From assembly GCA_900473805.1 (NCBI GenBank), contig UCMS01000011.1, forward strand, positions 124,001-188,000: a stretch of DNA of 64,000 bases. The letters run 5' to 3'. Of the stretch, positions 53,737 through 62,336 are shown one piece after another; the first letter of the stretch is position 1, and every line of letters begins with the position of its first letter. The notes under the pieces are model-generated. The model saw nothing but the letters and a program-made list of their open reading frames with translations, had not been told where the DNA came from and did not search any database. The position numbers were made by a program, and so were the translations under genes. The DNA is from Hyphomicrobiales bacterium (GTDB taxonomy: Bacteria; Pseudomonadota; Alphaproteobacteria; Rhizobiales; Rhizobiaceae).

Positions 53737-55917
53737 TCACGCCGCGTTGCGTGCTCCAGACGTCTTGGGTCGCCCAACGACGAACCGGGAAATCATCTGG
53801 CTCAGCGTGTTGGCTTCGCCATTCAGCACGGCGGAAGCAGCCGTTGTTTCCTCGACCATGGCGGCGTTCTGCTGCGTCGCCTGATCCATATGGTTTACAG
53901 CCGTGTTGATTTCTCGCAGGCCCGAGGCTTGTTCGCCGGTCGCCCGCGAGATCTGCTGCATGAGAGAATCGATCGCCTGAACCTGTTCGGCGATCCTGTC
54001 GAGGGCACCTCCGGTTTCTGCGACGAGGGTCACACCCTGGCCCACCTGCTCGTTCGAGGCGGAAATGAGCGCCTTGATTTCGCGGGCAGCCTGGGCAGAG
54101 CGCTGCGCGAGTTCCCGAACCTCCTGCGCGACTACGGCAAAGCCCTTTCCGGCTTCGCCGGCGCGGGCGGCCTCGACCCCGGCATTCAAAGCCAGCAAGT
54201 TCGTCTGGAACGCAATCTCGTCGATGACGCCGATGATCTGGCTGACCTTGCTCGAGCTATCTTCGATCCCTTCCATGGCCGCGATAGCCTTGCGAACGAC
54301 CTCGCCGGATCGTTCAGCCTCCGTGCAGGCGGTCTTCACCTTGCCAGCCGCCAACTGTGCATTGCCGGCGCTTTCGTTGAGCTTGTCGGCGATTTCGCCG
54401 AGTGCTGCCGTGGTTTCCTCGAGGCTCGCTGCCTGCTGCTCCGTGCGCTTGGACAGTTCATCAGAACTGCGGCTGATTTCGCGCGTACCACCGTTCAGGG
54501 TATCGACCGTAACGTTGAGGCGGATCACCGTTTCTTCAAGGCTCTGAACAGCGGAGTTGTAGTGATCACGCAGCTCTTCGTAGGAGCCCGGGAAAGGCTC
54601 GGTGATCCGGTGCGAAAGGTTGCCGTCAGCAAGCTGCTGCAGGCCTTTACCCAGTGCAATCACAACCTTGCGCTGGGTCTCCGCAACGCCTTGCCGCTCG
54701 GCTTCCGTCTGACTGCGCTGGTCTTCTGCCGCGAGACGCTGACGTTCTGCCACCGCTTCGAGGCTGCGGCCCTCGGCGAGCTTGTGGCGGAACACATCGA
54801 GCGAAGTCGCAAGCGCCCCCACTTCGTCTTTGCGCTCCTGCCCGGCCACTGGCTGTTCGTAGTCACCTTCGGACAGCCGGCCGACTTCTTTCAGCAGCGA
54901 TCCGATAGGCTTCTGGATGAACAGGCGCACTGCGATCAGCAGCGAGATGATGACCGCCGCCATGATCACAAGACCACCCGCGATCAGGATCAGCGTCTGC
55001 TGGTTCACGACCGCGGAAACAACCGCGACAGGCACATCCTCGACGATCATCCAGCGGGTATTGAGACCGGGCAATTCGAAAGGCATCACGACACGAAATA
55101 CGGGTTCTTGATCTACGCCGCTGACGTCTTCGAGGATGACTGTCTCGCCCTTCAAGGCTGCAGCCTTGGCTGTCGCGTTGCCCTCGAATTCATAGATCTT
55201 CATGACATTGCCCTTGTCGGGCGCGGTCAGCCAACTGCCTCCGGCCGACAGGAGATAGACCCGTCCCACGCCGAAAGGCCGCTGGTTTTCGAGGGCTCCG
55301 GACAGCGCATCCAGACCGACATCGACGCCGAGAATGCCGCGAAGCTTGTCGTTGGTGATGACCGGATAGGCGATACTCATCATCAGAATGCCGCCGGCCT
55401 CGTCTTCGACATAGGGTTCGGTCGCAGCACCGGCGCGCGTCTTGGCAGGAAGCGCGAAGTAGCTTTCCTCACGATTGATGGCATCGGGAATGATTAGTTC
55501 GAAACCATTGGCACCGCGCGTCCAGTACGGCGTGAACTCTCCACTGGCATTGGTACCGGTCACAGCACTCGGCTCGTACGTCTGGCCATCGAAGCTGTTC
55601 ACCTCTTCCAAAATCCAGGAGCCGAAGACGAGATCGAACTTTTCGATCAGTGCCGGCAGCATCGCGGTCACTTCGGCACGGTCGACGTCGGTCCGTTCGA
55701 CGGCCGATGCCATCACCTTCACGGAGCCCGCCAGATTGTTCAGCTGTGAAGCGACTACGGCAGCCGTTGCTCGGGCATCCGTCCGAGCTTGGTCGAGTGT
55801 CATGGACACCGTCCTTTCGCGGACCTGATAGATCACCGCCGCGAAGGTAACGGCGAGACACAGCAGGATGGCCGTGGCGCTCACGCTGAGCAACTTGAAA
55901 GCGAGTGTCCTCTTCAT
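53737..55917 (-). CDS. methyl-accepting chemotaxis protein with dCACHE sensor
   Basis: Membrane chemoreceptor of about 726 residues. TM1 about 7-30, a periplasmic double-CACHE sensor about 31-300 (PYWTRGANGFELIIPDAINR, YFALPAKTRAGAATEPYVED, ILGVDVGLDALSGALENQ), TM2 about 308-332, then HAMP. The cytoplasmic signalling domain has the hairpin tip EIAFQTNLLALNAGVEAARA and GEAGKGFAVVAQEVRELAQR. It ends without a CheR-binding pentapeptide. The start at 55917 follows AAGGA. It is convergent with the lsr operon. dCACHE receptors bind amino acids, organic acids or, in some bacteria, AI-2; the ligand here is unknown. Confidence 0.93.
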   Translation of the reverse strand: MKRTLAFKLLSVSATAILLCLAVTFAAVIYQVRERTVSMTLDQARTDARATAAVVASQLNNLAGSVKVMASAVERTDVDRAEVTAMLPALIEKFDLVFGSWILEEVNSFDGQTYEPSAVTGTNASGEFTPYWTRGANGFELIIPDAINREESYFALPAKTRAGAATEPYVEDEAGGILMMSIAYPVITNDKLRGILGVDVGLDALSGALENQRPFGVGRVYLLSAGGSWLTAPDKGNVMKIYEFEGNATAKAAALKGETVILEDVSGVDQEPVFRVVMPFELPGLNTRWMIVEDVPVAVVSAVVNQQTLILIAGGLVIMAAVIISLLIAVRLFIQKPIGSLLKEVGRLSEGDYEQPVAGQERKDEVGALATSLDVFRHKLAEGRSLEAVAERQRLAAEDQRSQTEAERQGVAETQRKVVIALGKGLQQLADGNLSHRITEPFPGSYEELRDHYNSAVQSLEETVIRLNVTVDTLNGGTREISRSSDELSKRTEQQAASLEETTAALGEIADKLNESAGNAQLAAGKVKTACTEAERSGEVVRKAIAAMEGIEDSSSKVSQIIGVIDEIAFQTNLLALNAGVEAARAGEAGKGFAVVAQEVRELAQRSAQAAREIKALISASNEQVGQGVTLVAETGGALDRIAEQVQAIDSLMQQISRATGEQASGLREINTAVNHMDQATQQNAAMVEETTAASAVLNGEANTLSQMISRFVVGRPKTSGARNAA

Positions 55918-56327
55918 GATCGATCCTTGATCCTGGTCCTTAGCCGACCTCGAAGACATGCTTGAAGGTGGGCGGTCTGTTACTGCCGACTGTGCCTGCG
56001 CCTCTATAAAAAAGTGCTAATTTTCAGTTGCATGGATAAATCAGTTTGCGAAGAGCCGGAGTTCCGGCGCGAACCACATGGCAGCCCCCTCCCCAGGCCG
56101 GTGGCTCGGCTGAGGCGCCAAAAATCGTGGATTGAGGTCCGTGCGAGCCGATCAGCGGTGCGGGCTTCGCATGGATCGATTGGGAAAACCGCTCCCTGAC
56201 AGACGCTTCGAGCCCCGAAAGGACGGCATCCCTGTGGCTATTGAATGCCCCCGGGGCACGTGACACCGACAACGGCCGTATCTGCTCAGTACCGACGCTG
56301 CACGTCTTTCCTGACCTCAACAAGCGC
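55918..56327. other. intergenic region, chemoreceptor promoter side
   Basis: About 410 bp between the chemoreceptor start and the end of the esterase relic. The first 120 bp, including an AT-rich stretch near 56005-56030, should hold the chemoreceptor promoter. The remainder shows one unremarkable minus-strand frame (56024-56341) with no recognised family. Confidence 0.45.
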
Positions 56328-57240
56328 TCACCCCATACCAAAAAGCTTGCCGAGCCATTTCATCTGCTTCCGCTCCTGAAACGCCTGTCCACCTTCATGA
56401 TTGTTGAAGTCATATTCAACGATCTCTTTCTCCGCGGCATAGGCATTTTAGGCTGCGTAGACGGTTGAGGGCTGGCAGATGTCATGCATCAGGCCGACGG
56501 AAAACAGCGCCTTCGCTTTGGCCCTTTGCCCGAAGTTGACACAATCGAAATAGGCGAGCGTTTCGAAAACCTTGTCCTTCTTGTCTCACTGCTAGGCGAG
56601 AAACTGGGCGATCTCCGTATAGAGCTCGCGGAAGGCCACTCTCACCGCACGCGGGAAATCGCTCAAGAACGGAACATCGGGCATGGCCGCCTTGATCCGT
56701 GGATCCAAACCGGCAGCGGCAATGGACATGCCCCCGTCCTGGCTATCCCCACAGACGGCGATCCTGGCCGCATCGACAAAAGGCAGGTCCACCATGGTAT
56801 CGATCGTACGCACGCAATCCGTCAGCAGTCGGCGATAGTAATAGTCCCTCCGATCAAGGACCCCACGTGTCATGAACACGGGGAAAGAGGCCGTGGATCC
56901 CACGGGATCGGGTGTATCACCCACGCTCCAGACACTGCCCTGCCCGCGTGTATCCATCCGAAAATAGGCATAACCGGAGGCAGCCCAGTGCAGTTGATCA
57001 TGCGGCTGGCCACGACCGCCGCCATAGCCGATATACTGAACCACCAACGGCAAAGGCCCCTGCCGGTCCACAGGCATGATCAGCCAACCGTTGATCGGAT
57101 GTCCGCCGAAGCGGGAAACGTCCCGTCGTAGGTCTTGAGCACCTTGAGCGATGTCTCTGCCTTGACGATCTCGACCTTGCCACCCGCCGCACGTGCCTCC
57201 GCAATCGTTGCATGCCTAATGGCGCAGTGACTTATACGAG
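56328..57240 (-). pseudogene. acetylxylan esterase (AXE1/cephalosporin-C deacetylase family) pseudogene
   Basis: Minus-strand fragments add up to most of an AXE1 esterase. 57240-57125 reads IAEARAAGGKVEIVKAETSL and then KTYDG. After a frameshift near 57118-57125 it continues RFGGHPINGWLIMPVDRQ, VVQYIGYGGGRGQPHDQL, FRMDTRGQGSVWSVGDTPDP and YYYRRLLTDCVRTIDTM. The nucleophile region reads GDSQDGG instead of GGSQGGG. Three in-frame stops follow (56592-56594, 56586-56588, 56448-56450), yet the frame still reads [39 protein letters not shown] and NHEGGQAFQ. About 30 N-terminal residues are missing. The gene is dead. Confidence 0.9.
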
Positions 57241-57317
57241 GTGGCAGCTCTTGAGCACGGAGTCCGCGGGCATTGCGCAAGACGCAACCTCATGGAAGGC
57301 GCGACCTCCCGCCCACA

Positions 57318-58025
57318 TCACAGAGTCAACGACGTAGTATCGCTGGAAATTAATGCCTTCAGAATACCCTTTTGCGTATGCTCGCTGTGCTCCACCATAG
57401 TGGCTCGCGCTAGATCAGGATCGCGAAGACGTAGGACATCGACGATGTGTCGATGATCGGCGCTGGTTTCCGGATTGACGTCGCGACTGACGGCACCGAG
57501 GTAGAAGAGGCGCGTGCATTCGTCGAGATGCGCGGCAACCAGCGCCAGAAGCCGCGGATTGTTCGCGCCGCCGGCGATCGCCAGATGGAAATCGCGGTTG
57601 GCTTTGACGAACGACTGCACGCTCTCGCCCTGCTGCGGGTCGTAGCGAGCATCCGCCAGGGCTTCAAGCCGGTCGAGGTCTGCGGCTGAAAGATTAAGAG
57701 CCGCCATGGCAGCGGCCGTGCCTTCGGTCATCGCACGGATGGCAAAGAGATCGTTGATGTCCTTCACCGTCACGGGCGTGACCCTATAGCCGCGCCTTGG
57801 AAAGGCTTCGATCAATCCTTCCGCCACCAATCGACCAAGCGCTTCCCGCACCGGTGTCTTGCTCATGGCAAGCTGGTCTGCCAACTCGAGCTCCGAAAAC
57901 TCCGCCCCGGGCCTTAAAGAGCCGGAGAGCACCCGAGCACGCAGCGAAAGATAGGCTGTCTCCGTCAGGGATATTTTTTTCTGCCGGGCCGACGAGGTAT
58001 CAATTTCGACGCTGAGGCTCTGCAA
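57318..58025 (-). CDS. GntR-family regulator (FCD subfamily)
   Basis: About 235 residues. Winged helix: AYLSLRARVLSGSLRPGAEF, ELADQLAMSKTPVREALGRL and EAFPRRGYRVTPV. The FCD domain has FHLAIAGGANNPRLLALVAAH and DHRHIVDVLRLRD. I place the start at TTG 58025, which has GGAGAG at 8-base spacing and gives the family length; an ATG at 58175 in the same frame would run through the divergent promoter. It is divergent from the racemase/cyclic-amidohydrolase operon and probably controls it. Confidence 0.88.
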   Translation of the reverse strand: MQSLSVEIDTSSARQKKISLTETAYLSLRARVLSGSLRPGAEFSELELADQLAMSKTPVREALGRLVAEGLIEAFPRRGYRVTPVTVKDINDLFAIRAMTEGTAAAMAALNLSAADLDRLEALADARYDPQQGESVQSFVKANRDFHLAIAGGANNPRLLALVAAHLDECTRLFYLGAVSRDVNPETSADHRHIVDVLRLRDPDLARATMVEHSEHTQKGILKALISSDTTSLTL

Positions 58026-58139
58026 GACGGCTTCTCTCCAAGCTCGATAGGATCTGTCGGGGTCCGCTCGTGGATCATAAGGCTTCACGCCCCTTTCTGT
58101 CTTCCTCCACTTTTTCTGACTTCGCAAGACGGCAAACCT

Positions 58140-58166
58140 TTGACATGAGATATTTTGTAATATACT
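58140..58166 (+). promoter_or_regulatory. candidate promoter for the racemase/amidohydrolase operon
   Basis: TTGACA (58140-58145) and TATACT (58161-58166) resemble sigma70 -35 and -10 boxes, but with a short 15-bp spacer. They lie about 50 bases before the GTG start of the racemase in an AT-rich patch. The GTA-N5-TAC pattern at 58157-58167 overlapping the -10 could be a GntR half-site pair. Both readings are inference. Confidence 0.45.
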
Positions 58167-58216
58167 ACGATGCATATCACAGTTTGATGGCTTGGGAGAG
58201 CCATCTGGGAGGAACC

Positions 58217-58876
58217 GTGGCGCAGATCCTGGTGATCAATCCGAACAGTTCGACGGCCGTCACACGTTCGATGGAGGCGTGCCTGGAGCCCTTCGCGGGC
58301 AATGGTCACGAGATCCTCTGCATTGAACTGGAAGAAGCGCCCGATGGTATCGAGACAGATGCCCATGTGGCCGAAGTGGTGCCGCTGTTGATTGAGGCTG
58401 TGCAGTCGGCAAAGGCAGACGCCATCGTCATCGCTTGCTTTTCGGATCCCGGCATTTCGGCCTTACGCGCCGCCACGAATATACCGGTCGTCGGGATTGC
58501 CGAAGCGGCCTATCTGACAGCGCTCGGGCTTGGCCGGGGTTTCGGGATCGTATCTATGGGGCCGTCTTCGATTGAGCGCCACAGGCGCTACCTGAAAGAT
58601 CTTCGGCTAGATGGTCGACTTGCAGGCGATCGGTCGATCGACATGACGGTTGCTGAACTCATCGCCCAGGACGCGGTCATTCCTGTCACGCGAATCGCCT
58701 CCGTGCTTCGCGATGAGGATGGCGCCGAGGCAGTCATCCTCGGCTGCGCCGGCCTTGGGACCTACCGGGAGGCTTTGCAGGCAGAGCTGGGCTTGCCCGT
58801 CATCGACCCGGTTCAGGCCGGCGTCGCCCTTGCCTGCATGCAGGCTGAACTCGGCTATCGCAGGAGGGCGTTTTGA
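58217..58876 (+). CDS. aspartate/glutamate/hydantoin racemase family protein
   Basis: 219 residues starting at GTG 58217 behind GGGAGG. It opens AQILVINPNSSTAVTRSMEA like hydantoin/allantoin racemases. The two catalytic Cys residues lie in VIACFSDPG and ILGCAGLG. It is followed with 4-bp overlap by a cyclic amidohydrolase, the usual hyuE-hyuA-like pairing. It would racemise a 5-substituted hydantoin or related cyclic ureide before ring opening. A longer in-frame version from ATG 58070 is unlikely because it overlaps the promoter. Confidence 0.9.
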   Translation: MAQILVINPNSSTAVTRSMEACLEPFAGNGHEILCIELEEAPDGIETDAHVAEVVPLLIEAVQSAKADAIVIACFSDPGISALRAATNIPVVGIAEAAYLTALGLGRGFGIVSMGPSSIERHRRYLKDLRLDGRLAGDRSIDMTVAELIAQDAVIPVTRIASVLRDEDGAEAVILGCAGLGTYREALQAELGLPVIDPVQAGVALACMQAELGYRRRAF

Positions 58877-60252
58877 GCATTGATCTCATCATTCGTGGGC
58901 GGATCGTTACGCCTCAGATGACCATTTCCAATGGCTGGGTCGCTATCTCAGGCTCGGTCATCCACGCAATCGGAGAAGGCGAAGCCCCTGCGGCAGCCAC
59001 CGTTCACGATGCTGGAGACGCTTTTGTCCTGCCGGGCATCGTCGACGGCCAGACGCATGCCGGCAGCTATCTCGGCCTACCGGGGATCGAACCAACGACT
59101 AGATCCGCCATCGCCGGCGGGGTCACCACCATCGTCGATATGCCCTACGACAACCCGACCCCGCTGAGTACCAGGGAACACCTCGACGCCAAGGTCGAAG
59201 CCATCGAACGCTTCTCCCATTGCGATGTCGCGCTCTACGGCACCGTCATCCCGGGGCAATCCCTCGACGAAGTGCAATCGCTCGCCGATGGTGGCATCGT
59301 CGCCTTCAAGATCTCAGCTTTCGAAAGCAGCCCCACTCGTTTTCCGAGGATCGATGCAGCACTCGCCCTAGACCTGCTGGAAGCGCTTTCGGCAACCGAC
59401 CTGCCACTTGGATTGCACAACGAAGACCAGGAAATTGTCCGCTCTCGGGTTTCGCGCGCAAGGGCCGAGGGTCCAAACGGCATCACAGCACATTCGCCAA
59501 GCCGGCCTGAAGTCGCGGAACTGGCATCGACCGTGCACTTCCTCGAGCTCGCCGCCAGTGCCGGCGGGCATGCACACATCGTCCATATCAGCACGCCGCG
59601 TGGCTTCAGGCTGGTCGACAATTATGCGCAACAGGGCTTCAGGGCGACCGGCGAACTCTGCGTCCACTATCTCTGGTTCGATCCCGAACGCGACGGTGAA
59701 GAACTCGGCGCGAGAATGAAGGTCAACCCACCCATTCGCCCCGGCCAGATCGATCGGCTCTGGCAGGAACTCGTGGAGGGCCGGATTGCCTTTGTCAGCT
59801 CCGACCATTCCAGCTGGCCGATCGACAACAAGTTTACCGACAGCATCTTCGATGCCGGAGCGGGCGTACCCGGAATGGAGACGCTGCTGCCTGCCTTCTA
59901 CTCCGTCGCAAAACAGCGCGGCGTTGATGGAGCGCATTTCTGCGCCGAATATCTTGCAGAACGCCCGGCCCGCTTCTTCGGTCTTTATCCCCGCAAGGGA
60001 GTTTTGGTCCCTGGCGCTGATGCCGACATAACGATCCTCGCCGAGGAGGACGATGTCTGGGACGCAAGCCGCGCTCAGGATGGCCTCAACTGGAGCCCTT
60101 ATGACGGGCGGCGTTTCGCTGCCCGAGTGGCCGCGACCTATCATGCGGGCAGGCTCGCCTATGACGGCCACTCGGTCCTCAACACGCCCGGCAGCGGACG
60201 CTATCTGCGCCGCGGCGAAAGCACATGGTTTCCGAAGGATCTCACAACATGA
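58873..60252 (+). CDS. cyclic amidohydrolase (hydantoinase/allantoinase family), variant metal site
   Basis: Dihydropyrimidinase/allantoinase-like TIM-barrel hydrolase, 459 residues. The start is TTG at 58873, with AGGAGG 5 bases upstream and 4-bp overlap with the racemase. Metal-site residues: carboxylated Lys146 in IVAFKISAF, His182 in GLHNED, His in AHIVHIS, and Asp in VSSDHSSWP. The first His of the canonical His-x-His is replaced by Gln60 (VDGQTHAG). It probably opens a hydantoin, dihydropyrimidine or allantoin-like ring, but the altered site means the substrate or metal content may differ. Confidence 0.88.
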   Translation: MSIDLIIRGRIVTPQMTISNGWVAISGSVIHAIGEGEAPAAATVHDAGDAFVLPGIVDGQTHAGSYLGLPGIEPTTRSAIAGGVTTIVDMPYDNPTPLSTREHLDAKVEAIERFSHCDVALYGTVIPGQSLDEVQSLADGGIVAFKISAFESSPTRFPRIDAALALDLLEALSATDLPLGLHNEDQEIVRSRVSRARAEGPNGITAHSPSRPEVAELASTVHFLELAASAGGHAHIVHISTPRGFRLVDNYAQQGFRATGELCVHYLWFDPERDGEELGARMKVNPPIRPGQIDRLWQELVEGRIAFVSSDHSSWPIDNKFTDSIFDAGAGVPGMETLLPAFYSVAKQRGVDGAHFCAEYLAERPARFFGLYPRKGVLVPGADADITILAEEDDVWDASRAQDGLNWSPYDGRRFAARVAATYHAGRLAYDGHSVLNTPGSGRYLRRGESTWFPKDLTT

Positions 60253-60644
60253 CCGAGGCACCCACCCGACCCAATGACGGTATCGTCGAGAAGGCCGTCA
60301 CCTTCTTCTACTACATCGACCTACCCAGAGCTTTGGACTTCTACACTCAGGTGATGGGCTTCCCGCTCGAGATTGATCAGGGGTGGTCGAAGATCCTGAA
60401 GATTGCAGAGCATGCCTATGTCGGTCTCGTCGACGAGGCCCGCGGCATGCATCGCGCCAATCCGGTCAAGCCCGTGCAGCTTTGCATCCGCGTGCCCGAT
60501 GTCGATGCCTGGCATCGCTATCTCTCAAGCCAGAATGCGATGGGGCTGACGGAACCAAAGGACAGCGTCTCCTTGGGAATTCGAGCCTTCGTGCTGGAAG
60601 ACCCGGAAGGCTACCAGATCGAGGTGCAATCCGTACTTCGGTGA
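60249..60644 (+). CDS. VOC/glyoxalase-fold protein
   Basis: 131-residue vicinal-oxygen-chelate protein. It has the beta-alpha-beta start AVTFFYYIDLPRALDFYTQV, then MGFPLEIDQGWSKILKI, IRVPDVDAWHRYLSS and the C-terminal FVLEDPEGYQIEVQSV with the metal-type Glu. ATG 60249 overlaps the amidohydrolase stop as ATGA, so it belongs to this pathway. It could be a lyase, dioxygenase or epimerase step on the ring-opened product. No specific role is evident. Confidence 0.85.
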   Translation: MTEAPTRPNDGIVEKAVTFFYYIDLPRALDFYTQVMGFPLEIDQGWSKILKIAEHAYVGLVDEARGMHRANPVKPVQLCIRVPDVDAWHRYLSSQNAMGLTEPKDSVSLGIRAFVLEDPEGYQIEVQSVLR

Positions 60645-60689
60645 AAACACGCATGCAAACGTGTCGGCATACCAAAAAGGGGAACTAAA

Positions 60690-62258
60690 ATGCTGAATTT
60701 TCGCATGAAATCCGGACGTATCGCGGCTCTTACCGCTTTCGTCCTGTTGAGCTCGACGGCCCTCGGCGGCCCGGTCCAGGCCAAGGAACTGACCGTCGGC
60801 CTGACGTCTGACGCCGTTAACCTCGACCCCCAGGCGGGCGAGGAGCTGTCCAGCAACATCCTCTTCTACCACATCTACGATCCCCTGGTCCGCCGCAATG
60901 CCGATCTCTCCTTTGGACCTGGCCTTGCAGAAAGCTGGGAGCTCAAGGACGATACGACCTGGGTGTTCAAGCTGCGCCAGGGCGCCAAGTTCCACAATGG
61001 CGAAGAGTTTAAGGCGTCGGATGTGGTCTTTACTCTTGACCGGCTGAAGAAGTCGCTGATGGCCAATCTCGGCGCCAACATCGCCTCCTTCACGGCGGTC
61101 GATGACTACACGGTCGAGATCAAGACACCCAAGCCCTACGCAGTCCTTCCGAACGATCTGGCAGCCGTCCTGATCCTGAGCGAGAAGTATGCCAAGGAAG
61201 TGGGCGACGAGCAGCTGGACTTGAAACCTATTGGTACCGGCCCTTACAAGCTGGTCGAATGGATCAAGGAAGATCACATCACGCTTGCCGCCAATGCTGA
61301 CTATTTCGCCGGCGCGCCGAAGATCGAAGAGGTCACATTCCGCCCGATCACCAATGGCGCCACCCGCACGGCAGCCCTGCTGACCGGCGAAGTCGATGTC
61401 ATCCAGGATCTCAACGTCCGTGACGTCGACCGCGTCAAGGCGGATGATCGCTACAAGGTCATGACCAAGCCGAGCCTGCTGAACGTCGTGGTCTCGATCG
61501 ACCATCGTGAGAAGAGCCCGACGATCGCCCTCGACAAGAACCCAATGATGGATCGTCGTGTACGCGAAGCCATGGTCCGCGCGATCGATGTAAACGCAAT
61601 CAATAAGATCATCATGAACGGCCTGTCGACGCCGTCGGAGCAATATGTCCCCGCGTCCCATACAGGTTACGTCGATGGCGCAAGCTTCCGCGACATGTAT
61701 CCCTTCGATCTTGAGAGGGCGGCCGCTCTCATGGCCGAGGCCGGCTATGCCGATGGCTTCACGGTGACCCTCGACACGACCAACAACCGCTATGTCAACG
61801 ACCAGCAGATCGCGCAGGCGCTGGCGTCCATGCTCGGCAAGATCAAGATCGATCTCAAGCTGAACCTGATGCCGAAGTCCAATTTCTTTGGCTACATCCG
61901 CGTCCCCAGCGACAAGTCGAGCATGATCATGAGCGGCTGGGACGTTCCCTCCGGTGACGGCGGCTCGATGTACAGCGTCATGTTCTACTCGCGCGACAAG
62001 AAGGAAGGTTACGGCCAGGTCAACCGCGGATCCTATTCCAATCCGAAGGTGGACGAACTGATCGACAAGGCAGATGCGACCTCCAAGCTCGAAGAGCGCG
62101 ACGGATACCTGCAGGAAGTCACCAAGATCCTGATGGAAGACATCCCAATGATCCCGATCCACTACGAGCAGGATCTCTATGCCGCAAAGACCAATGTCGA
62201 GATGACACCGCGTGCGGACAAGTTCCTCTGGGCCTACGAGATCGACGTCAAGGAATAA
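60690..62258 (+). CDS. dipeptide-type ABC substrate-binding protein (SBP_bac_5)
   Basis: 522 residues with a signal peptide (IAALTAFVLLSSTALGGPVQA, cleavage before KEL). Family 5 marks are TSDAVNLDPQAGEELSSNIL, LRQGAKFHNGEEFKASDVVF and REAMVRAIDVNAINKIIMN. AAAAGGGGA precedes the start. It is the receptor of an importer whose ligand is likely the cyclic ureide or amide used by the upstream racemase and amidohydrolase. A hairpin follows its stop. Confidence 0.93.
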   Translation: MLNFRMKSGRIAALTAFVLLSSTALGGPVQAKELTVGLTSDAVNLDPQAGEELSSNILFYHIYDPLVRRNADLSFGPGLAESWELKDDTTWVFKLRQGAKFHNGEEFKASDVVFTLDRLKKSLMANLGANIASFTAVDDYTVEIKTPKPYAVLPNDLAAVLILSEKYAKEVGDEQLDLKPIGTGPYKLVEWIKEDHITLAANADYFAGAPKIEEVTFRPITNGATRTAALLTGEVDVIQDLNVRDVDRVKADDRYKVMTKPSLLNVVVSIDHREKSPTIALDKNPMMDRRVREAMVRAIDVNAINKIIMNGLSTPSEQYVPASHTGYVDGASFRDMYPFDLERAAALMAEAGYADGFTVTLDTTNNRYVNDQQIAQALASMLGKIKIDLKLNLMPKSNFFGYIRVPSDKSSMIMSGWDVPSGDGGSMYSVMFYSRDKKEGYGQVNRGSYSNPKVDELIDKADATSKLEERDGYLQEVTKILMEDIPMIPIHYEQDLYAAKTNVEMTPRADKFLWAYEIDVKE

Positions 62259-62274
62259 GCCGACCGAACGAGCG

Positions 62275-62305
62275 CGGGACTGCCGTTCACACGGCGGCGG
62301 TCCCG
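62275..62305 (+). promoter_or_regulatory. intergenic hairpin after binding-protein gene
   Basis: Outer stem CGGGAC/GTCCCG (62275-62280 with 62300-62305) is extended inward by about five further pairs including G-U (62281-62285 with 62295-62299). It starts 16 bases after the binding-protein stop and precedes the permease. Stabilising or attenuating role inferred. Confidence 0.6.
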
Positions 62306-62336
62306 ATCTTCCACTTCTTGATGACGGGACACTGCC

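Noticed and set aside
53692..55497. 601-residue plus-strand open frame over the chemoreceptor gene
   Set aside because: It is antisense to a clear chemotaxis receptor with HAMP and signalling domains; the translated product has no family features and arises from high-GC codon bias.
56024..56341. 105-residue minus-strand frame near the chemoreceptor promoter
   Set aside because: No ribosome site, family or sensible composition; it overlaps the end of the esterase relic in a different frame.
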